A DNA stretch of 64,000 nucleotides. It comes from Deltaproteobacteria bacterium (lineage in GTDB: Bacteria; Myxococcota_A; Polyangia; GCA-2747355). Under the pieces are notes generated by a model. The model was not told the DNA's origin. It saw nothing but the letters and a program-made list of their open reading frames with translations, and searched no databases. This document shows positions 1 through 8,825 of this stretch, in pieces. The translations under genes and the position numbers were made by a program. The stretch is from contig JACKDQ010000001.1 of the NCBI GenBank assembly GCA_020633415.1, forward strand, positions 124,001 to 188,000. Direction: 5' to 3'. Positions within the stretch are counted from its first letter, which is position 1. Each line of letters opens with the position of its first letter.

Positions 1-62
1 CTGCGGATCGCTTCTGCGACGACGGGCTCAGCTGCGACAGCGCCACGTTAACCTGCAAATAG
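1..62 (+). CDS. C-terminal tail of a cysteine-rich protein (partial)
   Basis: Reading from base 3, the frame gives a short tail ending in FCDDGLSCDSATLTCK and then TAG at 60-62. The spacing of its three Cys residues with Asp/Gly/Ser between them resembles the ends of secreted Cys-rich lipoproteins, of which this window has several more (39860-40984 and 44469-45623). The gene begins outside the window, so no function can be given. The next gene starts 57 bases later on the same strand. A 20-codon open frame could occur by chance; the Cys pattern is the only support. Confidence 0.45.
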   Translation, partial: ADRFCDDGLSCDSATLTCK

Positions 63-119
63 GCTTCTCGCGCTCGACCCTGCTAGACTCGTGTCTCCAG
101 ACCGAGAGGGCACGCAGCA

Positions 120-1943
120 ATGGCAGGGACGAAAAAGACCGCCAAGAAAAAGACCGCCAAGAAAAAGACCGCGGGCGGGTCTGGGCGGCGCGACGTTCAT
201 CTCGAATTCTCCGACGGCAAGTCAAACAAGTTTTGGCAGCTCAGTTGGTCCACCGCGCAGACGTACGCGATCACTTTCGGGCGCATCGGCACGCGGGGTA
301 GCGTTCAGACCAAGAACTTCAGCTCAGCGGCGGAGGCCCTAGCTGCGGCGGAAGCAGTGATTGCCTCCAAGCTGCGCAAGGGCTACGTCGAATCGGGCGC
401 AGCGCCCACGGCTACCGCCGAGACCGGTGGGTCGAGCCCCGCTGCATCCTCGACGGAAAAGGTGCTGCGCAAGTTGTTTGAAGCGCTCCCGATCGACGTC
501 GGCGATGCTACGCTGTTCTTTCACCCCGAGTACTACGACCCGCTGGTCGTGCAGCTCAGCGATGGGGCGACGGACACTGAGATCTCGTTGCCGGCTGTTA
601 ACGCGCTGATCGAGGATGAAGGGCTCGATTTCGACGATCGCTACGACGCATTTTACGACCACGTTGTGCCGGTGCTCAAGAAGCTCGAGCGTACCGGCGC
701 GTTTGCTCGCTTCAGCAAAGGCCTGACGGTCAACGTGCATTTTGTCGATGGTTCGCCTGAGCCGGTGATCGACATTCCACCTGCCGGGGCGCGCTCAGCT
801 GCCACGGATTTGCCTGATCCGACGCCCTGCCATTTGGGAGATGTCAGTCGCGCAGCCCATTATCCGACGGATACGACTGGGCTGGCGCTACAGTGGTTTG
901 AGATGAGCGATGCCGGCTACGACAACTTTCACCCGATCTCCGAATCGCTGGTGGTGCTTGGCGGTAGCCATCGCGGCGTGGCGTTGTTCGATCTGGCGGC
1001 GCGCAAACAGCGTTGGACCTTCAAGAAGGAACATCTTTGCAGTGAGCGGCCGTTTGCTTACGGCGAGTTGCTGGTGGTGCCTGGTAACGACGGGGTCTAT
1101 TTGCTGCAACTTGCCGACGGCAAGCAGATCGCTCGTATCGCCTATCGCCAGAGCGTCAGCAACAACCGTGCTTCACCGATCGCTTTGGGTTCGACGCTCT
1201 GCCTATTTCACGATCGCTTCATGCAGGTGATCGATGTTGCCGCGCGCAAGAAGGGACCAGCGGTGCGCTATCACGGAGAGTTTGACGAGTGGGACACCCA
1301 CCTGCAGATGCGTCAACAGCCCGCCTACGCCAACGATCGTTTCTGGCTGTTTACCAAGAAAGGTCGCAAGCAGTTCCTCGAAGGCATCTCACCAAGTGGC
1401 GACAACGTTGCATATCCATTGCCGCAAGCGGTCTACGTGGCGACCAGCGCGATCGCCTACAAGGGGATCCTGTACTTTCCCTCGGCCGATGGGCGCTTTT
1501 ATGGAATCGACTTGGCGAGTGGTAAGATCACGCTCAGCCTCGAGCTGATCGATGAGATTACCGATCCCGATCGGCTCGATTTCTCGATGCCGGCGCGACG
1601 TGGCGAACGCCTGGGCTTCATCGGCGAAGCGATGAACGAGAGCACCAAACTCTATGTTGTGGACCTCGAGCGTGGTGTGCTGACCGATGAGACGATCGAC
1701 TTGACCGAGCAACGGCTGACGATCAACGCGATGGTCGCTGGCGAGCGGGCCTTTTACGCGCTCTCAAGCTGGCACAGCGTGCTCAAGTGTGAAGCTGGTA
1801 AGGTCGTTGCCCGAGCCGATTTTTCCGAAGGGGACTTCTACAACATCGAGGAGCAGTGCTTCTTGAGCGATGGTAGGCTCTACGTGCTGGTCAACAAGGA
1901 GCGCAAGGACAGCTACCACGCCGGCATCTTGTGTTTGGCGTAG
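120..1943 (+). CDS. WGR-domain protein with C-terminal beta-propeller-like region
   Basis: 607 aa. Residues 3-20 are a lysine-rich, histone-H1-like repeat of the type KKTAKKKTA. Residues about 24-95 form a WGR domain: an aromatic/hydrophobic start (HLEFSDGKSNKFWQL), the hallmark GRIGTRGS segment and a following KTNF-like strand with an alanine-rich helix. WGR domains bind nucleic acid ends in PARP-type proteins and are common in bacterial MolR-like proteins. From about residue 230 to the end, repeated blades with LAxGK and DLAxGK motifs (for example LQLADGKQIA and GIDLASGKITLSL) suggest a PQQ/WD40-type beta-propeller. No signal peptide is present, so it is probably cytoplasmic. There is no catalytic motif I recognise. 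The function is unknown; a DNA-associated scaffold is only an inference. Confidence 0.8.
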   Translation: MAGTKKTAKKKTAKKKTAGGSGRRDVHLEFSDGKSNKFWQLSWSTAQTYAITFGRIGTRGSVQTKNFSSAAEALAAAEAVIASKLRKGYVESGAAPTATAETGGSSPAASSTEKVLRKLFEALPIDVGDATLFFHPEYYDPLVVQLSDGATDTEISLPAVNALIEDEGLDFDDRYDAFYDHVVPVLKKLERTGAFARFSKGLTVNVHFVDGSPEPVIDIPPAGARSAATDLPDPTPCHLGDVSRAAHYPTDTTGLALQWFEMSDAGYDNFHPISESLVVLGGSHRGVALFDLAARKQRWTFKKEHLCSERPFAYGELLVVPGNDGVYLLQLADGKQIARIAYRQSVSNNRASPIALGSTLCLFHDRFMQVIDVAARKKGPAVRYHGEFDEWDTHLQMRQQPAYANDRFWLFTKKGRKQFLEGISPSGDNVAYPLPQAVYVATSAIAYKGILYFPSADGRFYGIDLASGKITLSLELIDEITDPDRLDFSMPARRGERLGFIGEAMNESTKLYVVDLERGVLTDETIDLTEQRLTINAMVAGERAFYALSSWHSVLKCEAGKVVARADFSEGDFYNIEEQCFLSDGRLYVLVNKERKDSYHAGILCLA

Positions 1944-1996
1944 CGTCCGCCAGCTGTGCTCGTACTGCGGCTGTAAGGCTGGTGTCGCCTGCTAGG

Positions 1997-2506
1997 CTAA
2001 CGTCGGGTCGGGGCGTCGGTGGTGAGCTCGGCGATCGGGCGAGCCGTGTCGTCATAGATGGCGTCTTGCCAGCCGAGCACGCGGGGATCACCGTAGGTCC
2101 AACAGAGGTAGATTTCGCGGCCGCGCTGACGTGCGGGCCAGTGGATCGAGCCGGTCTCCAGGTCATGGACCAAGCAGCCGCGCTCTTGCATCGCTTCGAC
2201 TTCATCGGCGAGCGTGTCGAGTAGCGCGCGTAGTTGGGCGCGCTTGCGCAGCGCGATCGGTGGTGCGCCGGGAACCTCGATCTCGAAGTTCTCATCGATC
2301 GGATCGTAGCCGAGCACGCTGAGGTCTTCGAAGACGCGCCGCACCTCGCTATGTAGGCGCAGGATCCGTTCGAAGGCCCGGCTCAGCTGCGGGACCATCG
2401 CGTCGGCTTCTTCGATGGAAAAGTATCGCTTGTTCATCGCTTGTTGGCAGAGCGCCGGCTCTTCCGGCGACAGATTCCACGGTTTCGATTGGCTCACAGT
2501 AGCCAT
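1997..2506 (-). CDS. DUF2203 family protein
   Basis: 169 aa from the upstream ATG. The conserved part begins at Met24 (ATG at 2435-2437), where KRYFSIEEADAMVPQL matches the opening of DUF2203 proteins, followed by a helical pair and the C-terminal signature SIHWPARQRGREIYLCW...GD..V.GW. A GGAC lies five bases before the ATG at 2506, whereas no ribosome site precedes 2437, so the longer form is reported although the first 23 residues look non-conserved. DUF2203 proteins are small, mainly helical and of unknown function. It lies downstream of ino1 on the same strand, 115 bases away, and converges with the WGR gene. Confidence 0.8.
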   Translation of the reverse strand: MATVSQSKPWNLSPEEPALCQQAMNKRYFSIEEADAMVPQLSRAFERILRLHSEVRRVFEDLSVLGYDPIDENFEIEVPGAPPIALRKRAQLRALLDTLADEVEAMQERGCLVHDLETGSIHWPARQRGREIYLCWTYGDPRVLGWQDAIYDDTARPIAELTTDAPTRR

Positions 2507-2620
2507 GCCAAGTCCAATTTCTGCGGCCTTTTGCCCGCTGGGTTCGATGTCGTTTGCTTAGATATCGGGTGGTTGGTGGTGGGGCGCTCGACCCATTGGG
2601 GGAGCGCCCGCGCCGAACGG

Positions 2621-3775
2621 CTAGCGCGGCTTGGCGGCCATGCCGACGGCGGTGCCACCGCCACTAGCTGCGCTGCTGGTGCTCTTGTCACCGTCGATGT
2701 AGCGCTCGACAGCCGAATAGGCGTCGCTATCGCGCATCTGCTTGGGCGGATGTTTCATCGTATAGGCGGAAATCGCTTCGAGTGGCCCGCCGAGCCCGCG
2801 CTCAAGGGCGACCTTGGCGCAGCGGATACCGTCGATCGCCACACCCGCCGAGTTCGGTGAGTCTTCGACAGAAAGCCGTGCTTCGAGGTGCATCGGCACG
2901 CCACCGAACCCATCCCATTCGATGCGCAAGAAGCAGACTTTGTTGTCCTTCTGCCAGGGCACGAAATCGGACGGACCGATGTGGATATTGTCGTCCGGCA
3001 GGCTCTTGTCGAGCTGCGACTGGACTGCCTCGGTCTTGGAGACCTTCTTGGTCTTCAGGCGCGATTGCTCGAGCATGTTGAGGAAGTCGGTGTTCCCGCC
3101 CGTGTTCAGCTGATACGTGCGCTCGACGCGTACACCGCGGTCGCCCATCATGCGCACCAGGATGCGGTGCATGATCGTTGCGCCGAATTGGCTCTTGATG
3201 TCGTCGCCGACGATCGGAATGCCGCGGCGGGTGAACTCTTCGGCGAACTTCGGATTCGAGGCGATGAACACCGGGACGCAGTTGACCATCGCCACGCCAG
3301 CGTCGAGGCAGGCGTTGGCATAGGCTTGAACGGCCTGTTCCGAGCCGACGGGCAGATAGCAGACCAATACTTCGGCGCCGGTCTTGCGCAGCGTGTCAGC
3401 GACGTTGACTTCGGGCGCATCGCTAGCGCGAAATGCCTGCTCTTCTGGATAGTTCGCCATATGCTCGGCGATGCCGTCGAGCAGTGGGCCCTTGAGGACG
3501 GTCACGCCGTAGTCGGGCAGGTCGCGCTGAAAGATCGTCGTACAGTTGGGTGCGGCGAAGACCGCGTCGCGAAGGGGTTTGCCCACCTTGCGTCGGTCGA
3601 CGTCAAAGGCAGCGACGATCTCGATGTCGCACGGACGATAGCCGCCCACGTCGGGATGCATCAGGCCTGAAACAGCGGTGAGATCGCGCGTACGATAGTA
3701 TTCGATGCCCTGCAGCAGCGAGCTCGCACAGTTACCGACGCCGGCGATCGCGAGCTTGACGTTTTTGCGTGCCAT
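2621..3775 (-). CDS. ino1: myo-inositol-1-phosphate synthase
   Basis: 384 aa. It converts D-glucose 6-phosphate to 1D-myo-inositol 3-phosphate using NAD, the first step towards inositol lipids and inositol-derived solutes. The N-terminus carries the Rossmann motif GVGNCASSLLQG at residues 12-23. Later segments typical of the short prokaryotic enzyme are visible: NCVPVFIAS, GDDIKSQFGATIMHR with the catalytic-region lysine, QLNTGGNTDFLNM and SDFVPWQKDNKVC. The length matches actinobacterial and archaeal enzymes rather than the longer eukaryotic form. A strong AAGGAG lies seven bases before the ATG. No inositol monophosphatase or phosphatidylinositol synthase gene is adjacent. Confidence 0.95.
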   Translation of the reverse strand: MARKNVKLAIAGVGNCASSLLQGIEYYRTRDLTAVSGLMHPDVGGYRPCDIEIVAAFDVDRRKVGKPLRDAVFAAPNCTTIFQRDLPDYGVTVLKGPLLDGIAEHMANYPEEQAFRASDAPEVNVADTLRKTGAEVLVCYLPVGSEQAVQAYANACLDAGVAMVNCVPVFIASNPKFAEEFTRRGIPIVGDDIKSQFGATIMHRILVRMMGDRGVRVERTYQLNTGGNTDFLNMLEQSRLKTKKVSKTEAVQSQLDKSLPDDNIHIGPSDFVPWQKDNKVCFLRIEWDGFGGVPMHLEARLSVEDSPNSAGVAIDGIRCAKVALERGLGGPLEAISAYTMKHPPKQMRDSDAYSAVERYIDGDKSTSSAASGGGTAVGMAAKPR

Positions 3776-4098
3776 TTTCGACTCCTTCGGGCCCGACTCG
3801 TCCGACGGGCCAGCCCAAGTTCTGGACAGCTAGCGCATTCTGAGCGTCAGGTAAAGCAAGAGAAGCGACTTTCTGCAAGGAGTGCGCTGTATCTGCCTGT
3901 TATTACAGGGGTCATCATGGCAGGCTGACGACGGGTCGACGGTGATCGGCCGCACATACGTCGGGGTTTTCAGCCACCCGAAAAAACGATACGATTTTCA
4001 TGTCGTTCCCAACAATTGCAGCCTGTGGACCGGTACTTGTCGGTCCGATTTCGCTGGCGACCGCACGCTGCTGTGCGTGCGGCGCGGGGGTTATATTC
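3776..4098. other. Intergenic region between ino1 and the TPR-PEGA gene
   Basis: This 323-base stretch separates two divergent genes and should hold both promoters. An in-frame ATG at 4000 would lengthen the TPR-PEGA protein by 33 residues but would place the signal peptide internally, so it was not used. An A-rich run (3980-3998) is the only compositional feature. I see no convincing operator, RNA structure or small gene. Confidence 0.5.
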
Positions 4099-5043
4099 AT
4101 GAAGACCTGTCTTGTGACGTTGGTTGCCAGCCTGATGCTGTTCCCGTCGATCGCTTCTGCAGATGATGAGCTGGCGGCGAGTCATTTCCGCGTCGGTCAA
4201 AATTATTATCGGCAAGGGCGCTATCAGGAGGCGCTGGGGCAATTCGAACAGGCCTACCAGTTGAGCAACAAGGCGGAGCTGCTTTACAACATCGGGCAGA
4301 CCTATGAGCGCCTGGGCAATGTCGAAAAGGCGATCGGCTATTACGAGCGCTATCTAAAAGACTCGGGATCGAGCAATCCGACGCTGAGCGCGAAATTGGC
4401 CAATCTCCGTCAGCGCCTCAAGCAGACCGGGGTGCGGGTCAGTGGGGCGCCGGACGGCGCGCAGATTTTGGTCGACGGCAAACTGATCGCTACGGCTCCG
4501 GTCAAGGACGTGCTCACCTTGGTCCCGGGCTCGCACAAGATCGTCGTCAGCAAAGAAGGGTTTCACAGCTATTCGGCGTTTGTTGCGGTCAACGCTGGCT
4601 CCGTGGTCGATCTCAGTGTCGAGCTAGAAGCCCAGCCAGCACAGGTTCCGGTGACGCCACCGCCCAGCAAGCCGACGACGGTGGCCGAGCCCACTTTCGT
4701 TCCGAGGCCCGAGCGGCCGACTGAGCCCGAGCCGACACGCCGACGTCTGTGGACATGGGTCGCCTTTGGGGTGGCTGGCGCGGCTTTGACGACGGGTTTG
4801 ATCACGGGGATCGTCGCCAACAAGAAAGCGTCGGACGCACAGACCAGCAACGATTCGACCGCCGACTCGGCGCGAACCTTCGCCAAGACCACCGACGCCT
4901 TGGTGATCATTGGTGCCGCGGCGGCGATCGGCGGCACCGTGCTCTATTTTCTCGAGGGCAAGGCGAGCAGCGAGCGCAAGGTTGCGGTGTTACCCGTGGC
5001 CACGCCCCAGGGCGCCGCGATCAGCGCCACGCTACGCTGGTGA
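4099..5043 (+). CDS. Secreted TPR-PEGA domain protein
   Basis: 314 aa from the ATG at 4099. Residues 1-22 form a signal peptide ending in SIASA. Residues about 26-110 contain TPR repeats (FRVGQNYYRQGRYQEALGQF, LLYNIGQTYERLGNVEKAIG). Residues about 120-190 form a PEGA domain (GVRVSGAPDGAQILVDGK, VPGSHKIVVSKEGFHSY), a fold common in cell-surface proteins of myxobacteria. A Pro-rich linker is followed by two hydrophobic helices (about 222-244 and 272-292). This layout is a recurring myxobacterial envelope protein whose partner is unknown. Its stop codon overlaps the GTG start of the Nudix gene, so the two are probably translated together. Confidence 0.85.
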   Translation: MKTCLVTLVASLMLFPSIASADDELAASHFRVGQNYYRQGRYQEALGQFEQAYQLSNKAELLYNIGQTYERLGNVEKAIGYYERYLKDSGSSNPTLSAKLANLRQRLKQTGVRVSGAPDGAQILVDGKLIATAPVKDVLTLVPGSHKIVVSKEGFHSYSAFVAVNAGSVVDLSVELEAQPAQVPVTPPPSKPTTVAEPTFVPRPERPTEPEPTRRRLWTWVAFGVAGAALTTGLITGIVANKKASDAQTSNDSTADSARTFAKTTDALVIIGAAAAIGGTVLYFLEGKASSERKVAVLPVATPQGAAISATLRW

Positions 5044-5594
5044 GCGACGATCGAGCGGGCGACGAGAAATGGGCGCGACTGAGCAGGCGAGAGGCTTTTC
5101 GCTGCCCCTACTACCGCATCAGCCACGATCGCTATCGCTTACCTGACGGCAGCGTTGGCGACTATTGCTACGTCGACACGCCGGGAGCGACGATGGTGAT
5201 CGCCGAGGCCGATGACGGTCGCTTGGCAGTGATTCGTCAGCATCGCTATCTATTCGCTCGCCCGTCGCTGGAGTTTCCCGGAGGTGGGATCGTCGCTGGC
5301 CAAAGCGCCTTGCAGAGCGCGCAGCGCGAGCTGGAGGAAGAGGCGGGCTATCGAGCCGAGCGCTGGACGCGATTGGCTAGCGTTGCGCCCTATAAGGGGA
5401 TCTCCAACGAGCTCACCGAACTGTTTGTCGCTCGTCAGCTGACCGCTGTCGACAACGCTCCCGAGCCGACCGAAGAGTTTGAGCAACTGTTGCTTACGCC
5501 GGCGGAGTTGTTCGAGGCGATCGACGCTGGCGAACTCTGGGACGGTCAGACGATCGCCGCGCTGGCGCTCTATCAGCGCCGCCACGGTGGCTAG
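5040..5594 (+). CDS. Nudix hydrolase, ADP-ribose pyrophosphatase-like
   Basis: 184 aa, starting at the GTG that overlaps the TGA of the previous gene (GTGA at 5040-5043). The order of elements matches ADP-ribose pyrophosphatase-type Nudix enzymes: an early strand region, VIRQHRY, the EFPGGGIV turn, the Nudix box and a following PGISNE-like segment (YKGISNELTELF). The Nudix box reads GGIVAGQ-x7-RELEEEAGY, so the REUXEE core that binds metal is intact, but the first conserved Glu is Gln. Activity is therefore likely but the metal site may be altered. Substrate is not determinable from sequence. Coupling to an envelope TPR-PEGA gene is unusual and may only be positional. Confidence 0.85.
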   Translation: MSDDRAGDEKWARLSRREAFRCPYYRISHDRYRLPDGSVGDYCYVDTPGATMVIAEADDGRLAVIRQHRYLFARPSLEFPGGGIVAGQSALQSAQRELEEEAGYRAERWTRLASVAPYKGISNELTELFVARQLTAVDNAPEPTEEFEQLLLTPAELFEAIDAGELWDGQTIAALALYQRRHGG

Positions 5595-5642
5595 AATGCG
5601 CTAGCGTGCTGCGACGATCTGGCGGATCGTCGGCGGGCGGCC

Positions 5643-8543
5643 TTAGGCGTTGGTCAGCCTGCGTGCACTGGCTTGGTGCTTGACCGGCTTGAGGTCGAGC
5701 AGCTCACGCACTCTGTTGGTGAGCTCGTGGGCGACGATCGGCTTTTGCAGAAACTGCGACGGTGGTGCGATCGCCTGGTCGCCAAGGTGTGCGTTGGTGT
5801 AGCCCGACATGTAGAGCACCCTGGTGCTCGTCGACTTCTCTAGAACGCTTTGCGCCAATTTGATCCCTGAAATGTCGGGCATCACGACGTCGGTCAGCAA
5901 CAGGTCGAAGTGCTCGCCGCGCTCAATCAGCGCCAGGGCCTCGCCGCCACCGCCAGCCTCTTGAACGAAATAGCCGGCATCGCGCAGGATCCGCGCGGTG
6001 CTGATGCGCACTGCCGGTTCATCTTCGACGACGAGGATTCGCTCGGCCCCCGTCGGTGTGTCACGGCGTGGGCGAAGCTCACGGTGAGAGACCGTCGCGC
6101 CCTTGGGCGTCGGCATATAAATATCGAAGCGCGTGCCGACGTTGATCTGCGAGTTGACGTCGATGTAGCCGCCGGCCTGCTTGACGACGCCGTAAACCGT
6201 GGCTAGGCCGAGTCCGGTGCCTTTGCCTTGGTCTTTGGTGGTGTAAAAGGGCTCGAAGATGTGTTGCAGCTCCGAGGGCTCGATGCCTACGCCGGTATCG
6301 TAAACCGACAGTTGTAGATAGCGACCGCGTGGCACGGTGTAATAGTCGTCGCCGACCTGGTTGTCGCTCAGTGTAACGTTTTGGGTGACGATCACCAGCT
6401 TGCCGCCGTCCGGCATCGCATCGCGCGCGTTGACCGCCAAGTTGGCCAACACTTGCTCGAGTTTGCTGCGATCGATTTTGACCGGCCATGGTTCGGGGCA
6501 GAGCTCGGTTTTCAGATCAACGTCATCGCCGATCAACCGACGAAGCAACTTTTCTAGGTCACCGACGGTGTGGTTGACATCGAGGACCTCCGGGTTGACT
6601 AGCTCGCGACGGCTAAAGGCGAGCAGTTGGCCGGTGAGGTCGACGGCGCGTTCGGCGGCTTGATGAATCGCCTTGGCGTCGTCGCAGCGCGGATCGTCTT
6701 CGCCCAGATCGTCGATGAGAAACTGCGCGAAGTTGAGGATCACGCTGAGCAGGTTGTTAAAGTCGTGGGCGATCCCTCCGGCCAAGCGGCCGACTAGTGC
6801 CAATCGCTCTTGGCGGGCGGCCTGGCGCTCGCGCACGCGCTCGTCGGTGATCTCGAGCGAGGTTACGGCAAGCTCGCGCCCGTGTTCAGTGCTCAGCGCG
6901 CGCAGTGCAAAGGTGCGCTGCGGTCGCGTGCCGAAGTGGACCTCGATCGGCTCCTCGGACGAGCTTTCCAGCAGCTCCTGCAACGTGTGCCCAGCGATCT
7001 CGGTCAGCCTCTGCTGACTGTTGGGGGCGATAATTCGTTGGTGCTTTTCCCAAAGTGGATTGGTCAGCAGCACGTTGCCTTGCGCGTCGCAGACGACGAT
7101 GCCTGCCGGCAAGCGCTGGACCAGTCGCGACAGCCGTTGCTGTTCGGCGTCGCGGGCGGTGGTCATCCGCTGGATCGCCATACCGAGCTGGTTGGCGATG
7201 GTATGCAAAAAGCGCGTTCGCGACTCGCTGTAGGGCTTGCGTCGCTCCCGGCTGATCCAGAGCAGTCCGCGTGGCGCGGTGCGCGTCGCCCGCAGGAATG
7301 GACCGCTGATCGCCGACTGCAGCGTTTCAATCTTTCGTCTGGTCGGCGGAGCGTCAGCGTCCGTGATTAGCTCATCATTGCCGGAAAACTGGCGTAACGA
7401 GAGATCTTCGGCTGGAAGTGGACCGTATATTCGGGCGTATCGCTTGAGAACGTCGGCGATGGCCACATCGCGTGCGAGGCGTGAAAGTGGCCTGTTGCTC
7501 TGCAAGAACAGCCGCGCACGATCGTCGGTGACGACCAACGCAGCGACGACGTCGTGTTTGACCGCCGGGCCCAAGTGGGCGAACGCTGTACGGATCAGTT
7601 CTTCGGTGCTGCGCGCCGTGCCGAGCTCTTGCGAGAGGACCGCCAGGCTCTCCAGTTCGCGAGTGCGACGGGCGACGCGATCCTCGAGTGTAACGTTCAT
7701 TCTGCGCAATAGCGCGTTGGCCTGGGCGCGATCGAGCGCTAGGGCAACCGAGCGGCCGACCGCCTGCAAAAATTGCGTGAGCGCTGGCTCGATGGTCAGC
7801 GCTCGTTCGAGTGAGAAGTGCAGTACGCCGACGACCTGGTTTTCGGTGACCAACGGGATGATCAATAGCCAGGGCGTTTGATCGGCACCCCGGCGAACAT
7901 ATGGCGTGGCCTTCTGGGGCTCGTCCTGGGACGAGAGCGAGCGAACGACGCAGTCCTTGCAGCGGCCGCCCGCGCAGGCGCTGAGATGTCCTGTGTCGGG
8001 TGAACCGCTGGTGACGAACCGGCGCTCACCATCTTCGTGCAGGCAAGCCCAACAGGCGGTCTCCGCGGGCAGATCGAGGAAGTCGCGGAGAATGTGCAGC
8101 GTTTGCTCGACGGCCTGGGCGATGTCGCCGTCGCTAAATAGCTCAACGACACCACTGAGCAGCGCCGACTGCTTGTGTAGATCGTCGTTGGACACGCGAT
8201 GCGCCGCTGATTCGTTGTGTACCACTGTGACCAGGCGTGAGTCGGCGCAGCCTGCTAGCGGGGCATCGGAGACCTTCCAGCGCGAGCCGTCTTTGTGTCG
8301 GAGTCGAATCTCACGCGCCGGGGCGTCGTCGGCTGTTGGTCCGATCGCGTCGTCGGCCGACCAGCCGCGTTCTTCGAGGAGTGCCACCAGTTCGCGGCCG
8401 ATCACCGAGTCGGCCTTGCCGTCACCAAATAGTCGGACAAACCGCGCGTTGCAGTGCGTGATCTGGCCGGTCGTCGTTGAGACGCAGCAACTCGCTACAT
8501 CGCTGGCGGCGAGCAGTTGATTGATCAACGGTGTATGCACCAC
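5643..8543 (-). CDS. Hybrid sensor histidine kinase (PAS-GAF-GAF-PAS-HisKA-HATPase-REC)
   Basis: 966 aa, GTG start with AGAGGAA five bases upstream. Domains by eye: PAS about 5-115, GAF about 130-275, a second GAF about 300-460, PAS about 470-570, HisKA with phospho-acceptor His593 in GGIAHDFNN, HATPase with N-box NLAVNARDAM and G-boxes DTGVGI and GKGTGLGLATVYG, then a receiver domain with Asp885 in LLTDVVMPD and Lys934. There is no membrane segment, so it is a soluble cytoplasmic sensor. The first GAF has a Cys cluster (164, 167, 190, 195, 198). No separate response regulator gene is adjacent, so output probably passes through its own receiver to a partner elsewhere. Confidence 0.93.
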   Translation of the reverse strand: MVHTPLINQLLAASDVASCCVSTTTGQITHCNARFVRLFGDGKADSVIGRELVALLEERGWSADDAIGPTADDAPAREIRLRHKDGSRWKVSDAPLAGCADSRLVTVVHNESAAHRVSNDDLHKQSALLSGVVELFSDGDIAQAVEQTLHILRDFLDLPAETACWACLHEDGERRFVTSGSPDTGHLSACAGGRCKDCVVRSLSSQDEPQKATPYVRRGADQTPWLLIIPLVTENQVVGVLHFSLERALTIEPALTQFLQAVGRSVALALDRAQANALLRRMNVTLEDRVARRTRELESLAVLSQELGTARSTEELIRTAFAHLGPAVKHDVVAALVVTDDRARLFLQSNRPLSRLARDVAIADVLKRYARIYGPLPAEDLSLRQFSGNDELITDADAPPTRRKIETLQSAISGPFLRATRTAPRGLLWISRERRKPYSESRTRFLHTIANQLGMAIQRMTTARDAEQQRLSRLVQRLPAGIVVCDAQGNVLLTNPLWEKHQRIIAPNSQQRLTEIAGHTLQELLESSSEEPIEVHFGTRPQRTFALRALSTEHGRELAVTSLEITDERVRERQAARQERLALVGRLAGGIAHDFNNLLSVILNFAQFLIDDLGEDDPRCDDAKAIHQAAERAVDLTGQLLAFSRRELVNPEVLDVNHTVGDLEKLLRRLIGDDVDLKTELCPEPWPVKIDRSKLEQVLANLAVNARDAMPDGGKLVIVTQNVTLSDNQVGDDYYTVPRGRYLQLSVYDTGVGIEPSELQHIFEPFYTTKDQGKGTGLGLATVYGVVKQAGGYIDVNSQINVGTRFDIYMPTPKGATVSHRELRPRRDTPTGAERILVVEDEPAVRISTARILRDAGYFVQEAGGGGEALALIERGEHFDLLLTDVVMPDISGIKLAQSVLEKSTSTRVLYMSGYTNAHLGDQAIAPPSQFLQKPIVAHELTNRVRELLDLKPVKHQASARRLTNA

Positions 8544-8694
8544 CGCGGTTCCTCTGCCGGGCGCGCGCTACAATTGCCCGCCCAGGCGTGTGTTATGCAA
8601 GCGCGTCGCGACGACGACGCGCGAAAGTCCAACTTGGAACTCGAGCAATGCCTTGATTGTACTTAATCTCGCGGGGGTTGGTCTAGTTTGCCGT

Positions 8695-8708
8695 CGACAA
8701 CTTTGTCG
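8695..8708. promoter_or_regulatory. Short perfect inverted repeat between divergent genes
   Basis: CGACAA and TTGTCG flank a 2-base centre in the region between the histidine kinase and the MBL-fold hydrolase genes. Its position is suitable for an operator serving one or both promoters. The element is short and could be chance. Confidence 0.25.
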
Positions 8709-8825
8709 TCGGTCGGTGCCGATCAGCGACCCTACGTGTAGCTTGCGCTCTGGCGATGTGGGATGATTCGTTCGATGTGCACCGAAGGCTGACGCGTGCG
8801 CGCCCTTCGCAGCGAGGATTTTTCG

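Noticed and set aside
2888..3670. 260-codon plus-strand frame opposite ino1
   Set aside because: Antisense to an intact, well-recognised enzyme gene; composition is that of a mirror frame.
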